From NCBI GenBank assembly GCA_021325655.1, contig JAJPGT010000106.1:34419-98418 (forward strand): a stretch of DNA of 64,000 nt, written 5' to 3'. This stretch comes from Pseudomonadota bacterium (lineage in GTDB: Bacteria > Chloroflexota > UBA6077 > JAJPGT01). Every line of letters begins with the position of its first letter. The first letter of the stretch is position 1. Shown here piece after piece: positions 26,424 through 35,075 of the stretch. The notes under the pieces were generated by a model. The model made no database searches and was not told where the DNA came from. It saw only the letters and a list, made by a program, of their open reading frames with translations. Both the position numbers and the translations under genes were made by a program.

Positions 26424-27199
26424 GACGCCTCCAGCGCGGCGGGCTGCCGCTCGCCGAATTCGACCTGCTGGCCGGCCTGCCCGGCCTCGTCCATGCCGTC
26501 AGTACCCGCCATGGCGGGGTCAGCCCGGCTCCGTTCGACACCCTGAACCTGGGACTGTCGTGCGGAGATGCGCCCGAGAACGTGGCGGCCAATCGCCGCC
26601 GCCTCGCCGAGGCGGTTGGCGCCCGTCCCGAGCAGCTCGCGACCTGCTTCCAGGTGCATGGCGCGCAGGTGGTTCACGTCGACGACCAGCCCGCCGAGGT
26701 GCTGCGCCGCGAGCACGCCGACATCCTGATCACCAACCGACCCGGGCGCTTTCTGATGCTGCGCTTCGCCGACTGCGTCCCGCTGCTGCTGGTCGATCCC
26801 CGGCGGCGGGCGCTGGCGCTGGCCCACGCCGGCTGGCGCGGCACCGCCGCGGATGTCGCCGTCGCAGCGGTGCGGGCGCTGAGCGAGCAGTTCGGCAGCG
26901 CCCCGCGCGACCTGCTGGCCGGCGTCGGCCCGGCCATCGGCCCGTGTTGCTACGAGGTAGGTGAGGAGGTTGCCGCCCACTTCGCCCACCGGCCAGGTGG
27001 CGTGCGACGCGACGGCCAGCGCATTATGCTGGACCTGTGGGCCTTGAACCGCGAGGCGCTGCTGGCGGCCGGCGTGCCCGCGGCACAGATCGAACTGAGT
27101 GCTCTCTGTACCCGCTGCCACAGCCGCGACTTCTTCTCCCACCGTGCCGCGGGCGGCGGGCCCAGCGGCCGCTTCAGTCTGATCGCGAGCCTCCAATGA
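26420..27199 (+). CDS. pgeF: Purine nucleoside phosphorylase / peptidoglycan editing factor PgeF (YfiH, laccase-like domain)
   Basis: A 259-residue member of the YfiH/YlmD (DUF152) family. The metal triad is visible as [23 protein letters not shown] and [12 protein letters not shown]. Some homologues cleave purine nucleosides and E. coli YfiH corrects cytoplasmic peptidoglycan precursors, which fits its place behind ftsZ. GTG 26420 overlaps the ftsZ stop (GTGA), so translation is coupled. Confidence 0.93.
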   Translation: MRRLQRGGLPLAEFDLLAGLPGLVHAVSTRHGGVSPAPFDTLNLGLSCGDAPENVAANRRRLAEAVGARPEQLATCFQVHGAQVVHVDDQPAEVLRREHADILITNRPGRFLMLRFADCVPLLLVDPRRRALALAHAGWRGTAADVAVAAVRALSEQFGSAPRDLLAGVGPAIGPCCYEVGEEVAAHFAHRPGGVRRDGQRIMLDLWALNREALLAAGVPAAQIELSALCTRCHSRDFFSHRAAGGGPSGRFSLIASLQ

Positions 27200-27939
27200 G
27201 CACACTCAGCCCAACGAACACCTCGGAGCCGGTCCCGCCACCCGCCTGGCTGGCCGACAACGTGGCCCGGGTGCGGGAGCGCATCGCAGAAGCTGCCCTG
27301 CGCGCCGGCCGCCAGCCCGGCGACGTCCGTCTCGTCGGCGTAACCAAGACGCATCCGGCCGAGCTGGTCATCGCGGCGGCGCGCCTGGGGCTGCGCGACT
27401 TCGGCGAGAACCGCGTCCAGGAGGCAGCAGCCAAAATCCCCGTGGTCAACGCCGCGCTCGCCTCGCCGCCCACCTGGCACCTGGTTGGCACGCTTCAGCG
27501 CAACAAAGTGAAAGCCGCGTTGTCATTATTCGCTATAATCCAGTCCGTCGACAGCGTCAGGCTGGCCGAGACCATCTCCAGGCTGGCGCATGATGAGCCC
27601 TTCCCTGTTCTACTCGAGGTGTACCTGGGGGGCGACCCGACGCGGCCCGGATTCCGCCCCGCCGAGCTGACCGCGGCTGTCGAGCGTATCGTGGCGCTAC
27701 CTGGGCTGCGGATCCAGGGGTTGATGACGGTAGCGCCGCTGGGCCTGGCCGAACGTGAAACCCGCGCCTGCTTCGCTCGGCTGCGGGAGCTCCGCGACCG
27801 CTTGGCCACGCAGTTCCCGCGCGCTGACTGGCGGGAGCTATCCATGGGGATGACTGACGACTTCCCGCTGGCGATCGCCGAAGGAGCCACCTGCGTACGT
27901 ATTGGCCGGGCGCTATTTGGAGAACGACTCTCGTGCTGA
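27196..27939 (+). CDS. yggS: PLP homeostasis protein (YggS/PLPBP family)
   Basis: A 247-residue single-domain PLP-binding protein resembling the alanine racemase N-terminal barrel. The PLP lysine is in LVGVTKTHPAELVI. Other signatures: RDFGENRVQEAAAK, TWHLVGTLQRNKVK, MTVAPLG and ELSMGMTDDFPLAIAEGATCVRIG. It controls the vitamin B6 pool and has no known enzymatic activity. ATG 27196 overlaps the pgeF stop; the longer open frame overlaps pgeF and is rejected. Confidence 0.95.
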   Translation: MSTLSPTNTSEPVPPPAWLADNVARVRERIAEAALRAGRQPGDVRLVGVTKTHPAELVIAAARLGLRDFGENRVQEAAAKIPVVNAALASPPTWHLVGTLQRNKVKAALSLFAIIQSVDSVRLAETISRLAHDEPFPVLLEVYLGGDPTRPGFRPAELTAAVERIVALPGLRIQGLMTVAPLGLAERETRACFARLRELRDRLATQFPRADWRELSMGMTDDFPLAIAEGATCVRIGRALFGERLSC

Positions 27940-28193
27940 CAACGTTTCTGCAGACCTTCGTCTACTACCTGATCCAGATCCTGGTTATCGCCATCGTCGC
28001 CCGGGCGCTGCTGTCGTGGTTCAACCTGCGCGCGGACAATCCGCTGGTCGTGCTGCTGTACGACGTGACTGAGCCGATCCTCGCCCCGCTGCGGCGGATC
28101 ATCCCCCAGATCGGGATGATCGACATCTCTCCACTGGTCGCGATTCTCCTGCTGCAGGTCATGCAGCAGCTCATCAGCAGCATCATCCGCTAA
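27933..28193 (+). CDS. yggT: YggT-family membrane protein
   Basis: An 86-residue protein with two hydrophobic segments separated by the conserved loop FNLRADNPLVVLLYDVTEPILAPLR and IIPQIGMIDISPLVAIL, the YggT/YlmG pattern. These proteins sit in the ftsZ-distal part of Gram-positive and cyanobacterial clusters and affect division or ion homeostasis in ways not well defined. GTG 27933 overlaps the yggS stop. Confidence 0.93.
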   Translation: MLTTFLQTFVYYLIQILVIAIVARALLSWFNLRADNPLVVLLYDVTEPILAPLRRIIPQIGMIDISPLVAILLLQVMQQLISSIIR

Positions 28194-28290
28194 CATCGCC
28201 GCCACGACGAACCCGGAACTGGCCGCGTCTCTGCTGTTCCCGCGGGCACCCGTGAGCCTCGCTCCGTCGCACGCCTGGACGCCGTGGCAA

Positions 28291-28563
28291 TCAAGGGGTT
28301 CCCCGCGTCGGTGGCAGCCGGCGCAGCACCTCGTCCCAGCGCTCCAGCGGCACCTCCACCACCTTCAATCGCGCCCGCGCCCCACGCACCAGCCGCACGC
28401 TGGAGCGCGGCACCCCGAGCCACTCTGCCAGCAGCGCCACCACGGCCTGGTTCGCCTGCCCCTCCACCGGTGGCTGGCGCACCCAGAGCTCCAGCATGCC
28501 GTCTGGCCGCGCCACGACTGCCTCCCGCGGCGCCCCGGGATGGACACGGACCGTCAGCCGCAT
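28291..28563 (-). CDS. yggU: DUF167 / YggU-family protein
   Basis: A 90-residue protein with the YggU pattern: RLTVRVHPGAPREAVV, LELWVRQPPVEGQANQAVVALLAEWLG and VRLVRGARARLKVVEV. Function is unknown. It often neighbours yggT on the same strand; here it is on the opposite strand and converges with it. ATG 28563 gives the family's usual start; eight further upstream residues are possible. Confidence 0.9.
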   Translation of the reverse strand: MRLTVRVHPGAPREAVVARPDGMLELWVRQPPVEGQANQAVVALLAEWLGVPRSSVRLVRGARARLKVVEVPLERWDEVLRRLPPTRGTP

Positions 28564-28630
28564 GGAGCGGCCGCACGCGAACCGCACTGACGCCCGGCGC
28601 TGAGGAGACTGAGCACAGCGGCCTCGGCCA

Positions 28631-29632
28631 CTAGGCGCTGGAGACGCTCGCCCGGCGCGAGGTGGCGGGGGGCCGCGCGCTGGCCAGGCGCGCCGTGGCC
28701 GGGCGGGATAGCACCTGCAAGCAGAGGTAGCTCAGGCTGCCGAACAGAAGGGTCATGACACCGGCGTGGGCAAGGGTGCTGAAGAGGCTCATCCGGGTAA
28801 GCACGACCAGGCCGCCGCCCAGCGCCTGGAGCGTGACCAGCAGCAGCGCCACCGCGCTCCCCCGGGCCAGGTCAGGGCGCGCTAGGCGGAGCCGCTGCCC
28901 CCAGAGCGCCAACCCGGCCAGCAGCAGCAAGCTGCCGAGCGCGGCGAGGCGGTGGGCAAACACGGCGGCGACCGGCGCCGAGAGCGCGGGGATGAGGGCC
29001 CCGCCGCACAGCGGCCAGTCCAGGCAGGCGAGGCTGGCGCCGGTGTGGCGGACGTAGGCACCCAGGTAGACGACGAGGTACACGTAGGCGAGGCTGGCCC
29101 AGGCGGCGCGTCGGAACGCGGGTGGCGCCGGCCGGTCGCGCGGCGCCTCGCCGGCCGGCTCGCGGAGGACGACGGCGGTCAGGAAGACGCTGGCGAACGC
29201 GACCAGCGAGATGCCGAAGTGTAGCGCCAGCACCGCGGGTGACTGTGGCGCCAGCACCGCCCAGGCGCCCAGGCCAGATTGCACCAGCAGCGAGCCGAGC
29301 ATCAGCGGAACCAGCACCCGGATCTCGGTGCGCTCGCGCCAGCCCATCCAGGCGCCGACGGCGAGCGCAAAGATGAGCAGCCCGACGATTCCCGTCACCG
29401 CGCGGTGGCTGAACTCGATCGCTGTCTGCAAGGCAAACTCCGGAATGAACTGGCCGTGGCACAAGGGCCAGGAGCGGCCGCAGCCTTCGGCCGACCCGGT
29501 ATTGGTCACCGCGGCGCCCATGAGCAGCACCAGGAACATGCCGGCGGTCGCGGCGCACGACAGCCAGCGCACAGCACGTTGCATCCATCCCACCCGGGGA
29601 CGCCGCGAGTCGAACCGGCGTCCCGAGGCCAT
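28631..29632 (-). CDS. ctaA: Heme A synthase CtaA/Cox15
   Basis: A membrane protein of 333 residues and about eight helices that oxidises the C8 methyl of heme O to make heme A for cytochrome oxidase. It has two homologous halves, each with heme-ligand histidines (IEFSHRAVTG, FAHRLAALGS, TLAHAGVM) and a paired-Cys extracellular loop: CGRSWPLCHG in the first half and CLDWPLCGG in the second, as in Gram-positive and archaeal forms. The start is uncertain; ATG 29584 would remove 16 basic residues. No ctaB or oxidase subunit is in the window. Confidence 0.92.
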   Translation of the reverse strand: MASGRRFDSRRPRVGWMQRAVRWLSCAATAGMFLVLLMGAAVTNTGSAEGCGRSWPLCHGQFIPEFALQTAIEFSHRAVTGIVGLLIFALAVGAWMGWRERTEIRVLVPLMLGSLLVQSGLGAWAVLAPQSPAVLALHFGISLVAFASVFLTAVVLREPAGEAPRDRPAPPAFRRAAWASLAYVYLVVYLGAYVRHTGASLACLDWPLCGGALIPALSAPVAAVFAHRLAALGSLLLLAGLALWGQRLRLARPDLARGSAVALLLVTLQALGGGLVVLTRMSLFSTLAHAGVMTLLFGSLSYLCLQVLSRPATARLASARPPATSRRASVSSA

Positions 29633-29780
29633 TATCGCGCACCAGGCGAGGTCGGCGCGTGCCGCGACAGGCTACAATTGACGGCCGAGGCGCAGCTACA
29701 CATAATGCCGCGGGCCCGAGGCGCCAGTCTGCTCCGCGACTGCTGCCCGCGCACCCCGGATCAGGAGAGCGGCGGCGTTC

Positions 29781-30503
29781 ATGCAACTGGTCACCAACGA
29801 GAAGCTGGCGACGAGCCGCTTCCGCTTGGGCACCGTCCTGCACATGGTGGCCCTGGCGGTCCTGATCGCCGGGCTATTCGTTTCGCTGCAAGTCACGCCC
29901 ACAACCACCAACCCTGTGCTGCTGTTCGCCCCGTACCTGGCCGTCATCGTGTTCTTCGTCCCCTACTTCTTTGGCAAACAGCTCGTGCAGCGCTACGGGC
30001 CCAAGCACCGGCAGGACGCGGCCCTGGCGCAGGCGATCAAAGGGCTGGACAACCGCTATACCCTGATCACCTTCGCTGCCCCCAATCTGCCGGATTACCT
30101 GCTGGTCAGCCCCAATGGGGTCACGGTGCTGCTTCCGCGCCCGCACACCGGCACGCTGATCTGTCGTGGCCAGAGCTGGGACCAGCAGGACGTGAGCCCG
30201 ATCGTCAAGTTCTATAACACGGTCTGGGGTGTGCCGCTCGGCAATCCGACGCGCGACCTGGAGAGCGCCAAGGAGCAGGTCATCCGTGAGCTGCGGGCCC
30301 GGCTGGGCGACGCGGCCGACAGCGTCCCCGTTCAGGGCGTGGTCGTCTTCACCAGCCCCCAGGCCCGGCTGCGCCTGGAGGGCTGCGCGGTGCAAGCAGC
30401 CAGCACGAAGAGCCTGAAGAATCTGCTGCGGAGCAAGGGCGGGCTGAGCTCAGCGCTGGTGACGCGGGTCCGCGAGGCGCTGATCCCCGAGACCATCCCG
30501 TGA
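29781..30503 (+). CDS. Membrane protein with degenerate NERD-like domain
   Basis: A 240-residue protein with AGGAG upstream of ATG 29781. Two hydrophobic segments (MVALAVLIAGLFVSLQV and VLLFAPYLAVIVFFVPYFF) form an N-terminal hairpin. The rest resembles the NERD (nuclease-related) layout: PDYLLVSPNGVTVLLP, W...GNPTRDLESAKEQVIREL, VPVQGVVVFTSP, and a closing STKSLKNLLRSK. The acidic E-x-K pair expected of an active NERD nuclease is not evident (LLPRPHTG there instead), so it may be inactive. It overlaps the subtilase start by 4 bp (GTGA), indicating coupled expression. The family call is tentative. Confidence 0.6.
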   Translation: MQLVTNEKLATSRFRLGTVLHMVALAVLIAGLFVSLQVTPTTTNPVLLFAPYLAVIVFFVPYFFGKQLVQRYGPKHRQDAALAQAIKGLDNRYTLITFAAPNLPDYLLVSPNGVTVLLPRPHTGTLICRGQSWDQQDVSPIVKFYNTVWGVPLGNPTRDLESAKEQVIRELRARLGDAADSVPVQGVVVFTSPQARLRLEGCAVQAASTKSLKNLLRSKGGLSSALVTRVREALIPETIP

Positions 30504-33091
30504 GCACTGCCCGGGGCGCCCAGGGACTTGTCGTCGCCTGGGTCGTGCTCTCCCTGCTCCTACTCTGGCCCAACGTGGCGCCTGTTGCGCCAGACCGCTC
30601 CGTGCCAGAGAGCCGGCCCGCGTCCGGTGTCCCGGGCGTCGTCGTCGCCCGGGCCATGCCAGGCGCGGAGCTGGAGCTGGAGCGCTTCGCGCAGACGCAG
30701 GGGTACCGGGTGCTCGGCCGTCTCGCCCCGCTAGGAATCCTGCGGCTGGCGGTGCCCCCGGGCGAGGAGCAGGCGACTGTCGAAGCGCTCACCCGGAGTC
30801 CGCTGGTGGCCTGGGCGGACAGAGTGCACCGCGAACGGCTGACCGCGGTCATCCCCGATGACACCTACTACACCTCGTTCCAGTGGAACCTCGCCCGCAT
30901 CGGGCTGGAGACCGCCTGGAACGTCACCACCGGACGGCCCAGCATCATCGTCGCAGTGCTGGACACCGGGGTCGATTTTCACCATCCCGACCTGGCCCCG
31001 AACCTGTTGAGTGGCTACGACTTCGTCCACGACGACGCGGATGCGAGCGACGATTCGTCGCACGGCACCGCGGTCGCCGGGATCATCGGGGCGATCGGGA
31101 ACAACGGGATCGGCGTCGCTGGGGTCGCCTGGCAGGTCAAGATCCTGCCGGTCAAAGTGCTCGACCAGCAAGGCCAGGGCTCTGACGATATCGTCGCCCA
31201 GGGCATCGTCTACGCGACCGACCGCGGGGCCCGCATCATCAACATCTCGTCCAGCACGGTGGACGACTCCAAAGTCCTGCGCGAGGCGGTAACCTACGCG
31301 AACGCGAAGAACGTGCTGATCGTGGCCGCGGCCGGCAACACCGGCGATCGGGCGAACCTGCCGAACTATCCCGCCGCGTATGACGAGGTGCTGGCGGTAG
31401 GAGCGTCCGACCGCTCGGACAAGGTACCGTTGTTTTCCCAGCGGCAGCCGTACATTGGGATGGTGGCTCCAGGAGTGGACATCCCGAGCACCGCCTGGGT
31501 GGGAGCCGGCCTGGGGCCCTACGCACTGACCACCGGCACCTCGGCCGCCGCGCCGCAGGTATCCGGGGTTGCCGCGCTGCTGCTCAGTGTGCGGCCGGAT
31601 CTGACCAACGACCAGCTCCGGCACATTCTCCAGGACTCGGCGCAGGATATCTGTCCCCCGGGCCGAGATAACGCCAGCGGGTTCGGCCGGCTCGACGCGG
31701 TTCAGGCGCTCGCGCTGGTCCTCGGCAGCCCTCCGCCCACCGTCACGCCGGTCCCAGCCACGGAGCAGACGCCGACGCCGAGTCAAACCGAGCTGCCCGC
31801 GCTCCCGACCCTGCCGGTGCTGGCCCCGGCCGCCACACCGGGCGCGAGCCCGAGCGCCAGCCCGAGCGCGGTGTCGCCTTCGCCCAGCACCTGGTACTTT
31901 GCCGAGGGCAGCACCCAGCCCCCCTTCGACACCTGGCTGGCGCTGTTCAACCCCACCAATCGCGCCGTCGACGTCCGCATCACCTACATGCCGACCGAAG
32001 GCGACAACGTCGTGCAGCAGGTGCGCCTACCGCCCGACTGCCGGCACAGCATCCATGTCAACGATGTCATCCCGAACGCCGAGCTCAGCCTGCGCGTCGA
32101 CTCCAACGACACGGTGCTGGCCGAGCGGTCGATGTACTTCGGCCATGATGGCACCGACTCCATCGGCGCTTCTGCGCCCTCGCGGACCTGGTACCTGGCG
32201 GAGGGATCGACCGCGGCGCCGTTCGACACCTGGATCCTGCTCCAGAACCCGGGCACCCGCCCGGCGAACGTGAGCCTGCAATATATGCGCGAGGACGGCA
32301 GCGTGGTGCCTCAGCAGCTCGTCATCCCGCCCTCCTCGCGCAAGAGTGTGTACGTCAATCAGCTCTTCCAGGCGGCCGGGTTCTCGACCTTCATTACTTC
32401 CGACGTCCCGATCGTCGCCGAGCGGGCGATGTACTTCGACAACGCCCAGGGCGGGCACGGCACCATCGCCGTCGCCGAGCCGCGCCGGACCTGGTACTTT
32501 GCCGAAGGCCAGACCCGCGTCGGCTTCGATACCTGGCTGCTGGTACAGAACCCGAATCCGCAGCCGGCCAAGCTGACCGTTACCTTCTACCCCGAAGGCG
32601 GCCAGCCGGTCGTGCAGGGATACACGGTTGGCCCTCGCTCGCGCTTCAGCCTCTACGCCGATCCCGTGCTCCCGAATGTGAGCTTCGGCGCTAAGGTCGA
32701 GTCCGACCAGCCAATTGTCGCGGAGCGCGCAGTGTACTTCGGCCAGGGGCGCGGCGGGACCGATTCGAGCGGTGTGGCAAGCCCGGCCAAGGAATGGTTC
32801 CTGCCGGAGGGCTCGACCGCCAAGCCGTACCACGAGACGCTGGCGCTGCTCAATCCCAATGCGCGCCCGGCTGAGGTCAGCCTCGTCTTCACCCGCGCCG
32901 ACGGCGCGCCTGACGAGTCCCGCCACCTCACGCTCCCGCCCACCAGCCGGACGACCGTTGACGTCAATCGGATCGTCGCCGATGCAGAGGTAGCGACGCA
33001 CGTGACGGCGGACCGATCGATCGTCGTGGAGCGGACGACGATGTTCGCCGACGGCCTGGGCGGGACGAGTGCGCCCGGCATTCCCCGTTAG
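30500..33091 (+). CDS. Secreted subtilisin-like serine protease with four C-terminal DUF5719-like repeats
   Basis: An 863-residue S8 protease. Signal segment LVVAWVVLSLLLLWPN is followed by a prodomain of about 100 residues. The catalytic triad is Asp155 (VLDTGVDFHHPDL), His188 (SSHGTAVAGI) and Ser348 (GTSAAAPQVSG). After a Pro/Thr/Ser linker come four repeats of about 100 residues beginning at 464, 563, 664 and 765, each opening with a W-Y/F-F-PEG or AEG motif (TWYFAEGST) and containing F/YDTWLLLxNP and VAERxMYF. These repeats occur on Chloroflexota surface proteins and probably form beta-sandwich stalks. No sortase or anchoring motif follows. Start GTG 30500. Confidence 0.92.
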   Translation: MSTARGAQGLVVAWVVLSLLLLWPNVAPVAPDRSVPESRPASGVPGVVVARAMPGAELELERFAQTQGYRVLGRLAPLGILRLAVPPGEEQATVEALTRSPLVAWADRVHRERLTAVIPDDTYYTSFQWNLARIGLETAWNVTTGRPSIIVAVLDTGVDFHHPDLAPNLLSGYDFVHDDADASDDSSHGTAVAGIIGAIGNNGIGVAGVAWQVKILPVKVLDQQGQGSDDIVAQGIVYATDRGARIINISSSTVDDSKVLREAVTYANAKNVLIVAAAGNTGDRANLPNYPAAYDEVLAVGASDRSDKVPLFSQRQPYIGMVAPGVDIPSTAWVGAGLGPYALTTGTSAAAPQVSGVAALLLSVRPDLTNDQLRHILQDSAQDICPPGRDNASGFGRLDAVQALALVLGSPPPTVTPVPATEQTPTPSQTELPALPTLPVLAPAATPGASPSASPSAVSPSPSTWYFAEGSTQPPFDTWLALFNPTNRAVDVRITYMPTEGDNVVQQVRLPPDCRHSIHVNDVIPNAELSLRVDSNDTVLAERSMYFGHDGTDSIGASAPSRTWYLAEGSTAAPFDTWILLQNPGTRPANVSLQYMREDGSVVPQQLVIPPSSRKSVYVNQLFQAAGFSTFITSDVPIVAERAMYFDNAQGGHGTIAVAEPRRTWYFAEGQTRVGFDTWLLVQNPNPQPAKLTVTFYPEGGQPVVQGYTVGPRSRFSLYADPVLPNVSFGAKVESDQPIVAERAVYFGQGRGGTDSSGVASPAKEWFLPEGSTAKPYHETLALLNPNARPAEVSLVFTRADGAPDESRHLTLPPTSRTTVDVNRIVADAEVATHVTADRSIVVERTTMFADGLGGTSAPGIPR

Positions 33092-33224
33092 GCGCCGCGT
33101 TCGGGGCCACCTGGCCCGAAGCCTGCAACGGGCTCTGAAGAGCCTCGACACGTAGCCGCGGGCCGCGCTGCGCTCCATCTGGCCCGGCCGATGAGAGCTC
33201 TTTCACATTCAGGCCGATCAGCTC

Positions 33225-33253
33225 TTGCCAACGAGCGCGGCCACGCAGACAAT
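33225..33253 (+). promoter_or_regulatory. Possible promoter of the glutamate dehydrogenase gene
   Basis: TTGCCA (33225-33230) and GACAAT (33248-33253) are 17 bp apart, about 40 bp before the start codon. The -10 is a weak match. Confidence 0.45.
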
Positions 33254-33291
33254 GCGGATGAAGCCCAAACCACAACGAGGTGGGGGAGTAC

Positions 33292-34596
33292 ATGGCGACG
33301 AAGCCCAGGGGGCCTATGTCCCGGCGACATCTCGGCCGCGTCGGCCCGTTCCGACACCACAACCCGCTCGAAGATATGCTCGCGCAGCTCGACAAGGCCG
33401 CCTCCATCATCAAGGCGGACCCGAACGAGATCGAGCCGATGCGGCATCCCAAGCGACAGGTGATCGTCAGCGTACCGGTGCGGATGGACAGTGGCGAGCT
33501 GCGGGTGTTCACCGGCTACCGGGTGCTGTACGACAACACCCGCGGCCCCGGCAAAGGGGGCATTCGCTACCACCCGGACGTCACGCTGGACGAGGTGACT
33601 GCGCTGGCTGGCTGGATGTCGTGGAAGTGCGCCATCGTGGATGTGGCGTTCGGCGGCGCCAAGGGCGGCGTCACCTGCGATCCGAAGCTGCTGAGCGAGG
33701 GCGAGCTGGAGCGGCTGACGCGCCGCTACGTCGCCGAGATCTTCGACCTGATCGGCCCAACCGTCGACATCCCCGCGCCCGATGTCGGAACCAGCCCACG
33801 GGTGATGGCCTGGGTGATGGACACCTTCAGCATGAAGAAGGGGTACGTTGAGCCGGGCGTGGTCACCGGCAAGCCGATTGTGCTGGGCGGCAGCCGCGGG
33901 CGCGAGGAGGCGACGGGGCGCGGGCTGCTGATCACTGTCGCCAACGTGCAGCGCAAGCGCAGCCGGCCGCTCGACGAAACCACGGTGGTCATCCAGGGGT
34001 TTGGCAATGTCGGCTCCAACGCGGCGCGACTGCTGCACCAGGCGGGTGTCAAAGTCATCGGGCTGAGCGACGTCAACGGGGGGATCTATAACCCGGCCGG
34101 GCTCGACGTTTCTCGGGTGCTCACCCACTACAGCGAGCACCATACTCTGGCCGGCTTCCGGGGTGCTGAGGAGGTCGACAACGCCGCGCTGCTGGAGCTG
34201 CCCTGCGAAGTGCTGATCCCGGCGGCGCTGGAGGGGCAGATCCACGAAGGGAACGCTGGGCGGCTGCGAGCGCGGGTTGTGGTGGAGGGCGCCAACGGCC
34301 CGACCACTCCCGAGGCCGATGAGATCCTCAAGGAGCGCGGTATCCTGGTCGTCCCCGACATCCTGGCCAACGCCGGCGGCGTCGTCGTGAGCTACTTCGA
34401 GTGGGTGCAGGACCGCTACGGCTTCTTCTGGCCAGAGGCAGACGTCAACGCGCGCCTGGAGGAGAAGATGACCGTGGGATTCGAGGGCGTCTGGGAGATG
34501 TCCGAGCAATACGTGGTGGACCTGCGGACGGGCGCGTACATCCTGGCGATCAAGCGGCTGCTGGAAGCGCGGGCGCTGCGCGGCCTGTACGCCTGA
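33292..34596 (+). CDS. gdhA: Glu/Leu/Phe/Val-type glutamate dehydrogenase
   Basis: This 434-residue enzyme interconverts glutamate and 2-oxoglutarate plus ammonia. The substrate domain has GYRVLYDNTRGPGKGGIRYH and the catalytic-Lys segment FGGAKGGVTCDP; IPAPDVGTSPRVMAWVMD follows. The Rossmann domain shows VIQGFGNVGSNAARLL, and NGPTTPEADEIL and NAGGVVVSYFEWVQ complete the family pattern. ATG 33292 is preceded by GGGGGAG. Leucine or phenylalanine dehydrogenase activity is less likely given length and motifs. Confidence 0.94.
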   Translation: MATKPRGPMSRRHLGRVGPFRHHNPLEDMLAQLDKAASIIKADPNEIEPMRHPKRQVIVSVPVRMDSGELRVFTGYRVLYDNTRGPGKGGIRYHPDVTLDEVTALAGWMSWKCAIVDVAFGGAKGGVTCDPKLLSEGELERLTRRYVAEIFDLIGPTVDIPAPDVGTSPRVMAWVMDTFSMKKGYVEPGVVTGKPIVLGGSRGREEATGRGLLITVANVQRKRSRPLDETTVVIQGFGNVGSNAARLLHQAGVKVIGLSDVNGGIYNPAGLDVSRVLTHYSEHHTLAGFRGAEEVDNAALLELPCEVLIPAALEGQIHEGNAGRLRARVVVEGANGPTTPEADEILKERGILVVPDILANAGGVVVSYFEWVQDRYGFFWPEADVNARLEEKMTVGFEGVWEMSEQYVVDLRTGAYILAIKRLLEARALRGLYA

Positions 34597-34706
34597 CGGG
34601 CCGCGCAGCGCCCGCGCTTGGGGCACTGGCACGGCTCTTGCCGCTGGCTCTCGAGAGGAGCTGGAGGCGTGTCGCACACGCGACATGGGGCGCTCGGGAG
34701 GCGAGG

Positions 34707-34928
34707 ATGTCGTCGGTCTACAACGTGCTGTGCATGATGTGCGGCCGGTCGTCGGGGCAACTGCGCGGCGGCCGCTTCTACCAGGCGCCCGGGGCGCCGA
34801 TGCCGATCCGCGAGCACGGGCGGAATCGGTGCGGCTTCTGCAGCGGCAACCTGTACCTGGAGCCCGACGACTCTGGCATAGCGCCCTATACCATCGCCGA
34901 CTCACTGGCCCAGCGCCGCGCCTCGTAA
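34707..34928 (+). CDS. Small zinc-ribbon protein, unknown function
   Basis: A 73-residue protein with GGGAGGCGAGG immediately before ATG 34707. CMMCG near residue 9 and CGFC about 34 residues later make a likely four-Cys zinc site. Between them lie a basic, Gly-rich segment and HGRNRCGFCSGNLYLEP. A perfect palindrome begins 3 bp after the stop. I know of no function; treble-clef or rubredoxin-like folds of this size often bind nucleic acid or partner proteins. Confidence 0.72.
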   Translation: MSSVYNVLCMMCGRSSGQLRGGRFYQAPGAPMPIREHGRNRCGFCSGNLYLEPDDSGIAPYTIADSLAQRRAS

Positions 34929-34931
34929 GCA

Positions 34932-34992
34932 GGGCAGAGCCGTTGGCGCGGGATGCCCGAGGCGCGGGCATCCCGCGCCAACGGCTCTGCCC
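34932..34992. repeat. Perfect 28-bp inverted repeat (5-base loop)
   Basis: Left arm 34932-34959 (begins GGGCAGAGCCGTTGGCGCGG) and right arm 34965-34992 are exact reverse complements around AGGCG. It directly follows the zinc-ribbon gene and lies at the broken end of an SDR fragment on the other strand. It is far longer than a terminator stem and has no T-run. Confidence 0.9.
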
Positions 34993-34999
34993 GATGCCT

Positions 35000-35026
35000 T
35001 GCCAGGAGCGCCCTGTGCTCCTGGCA
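35000..35026. repeat. Second inverted repeat, 10-bp stem
   Basis: TGCCAGGAGC (35000-35009) pairs with GCTCCTGGCA (35017-35026) around a 7-base loop, only 7 bases after the 28-bp palindrome. Together the two make a roughly 95-bp structured block. Confidence 0.8.
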
Positions 35027-35075
35027 TTCGCTGCGCTTGGCGCTCTCCCTGCGCTTCCACGCGCAGTCCAGCCGC

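Noticed and set aside
30500..33091. Repeats in the subtilase as a DNA tandem repeat or assembly artefact
   Set aside because: The four protein repeats differ at most positions at DNA level and keep only motif residues, so they are old domain duplications.
33208..33221. Possible third TTCAG box upstream of glutamate dehydrogenase
   Set aside because: Only one full TTCAG is present and the next TCAG is not at 11-bp spacing.
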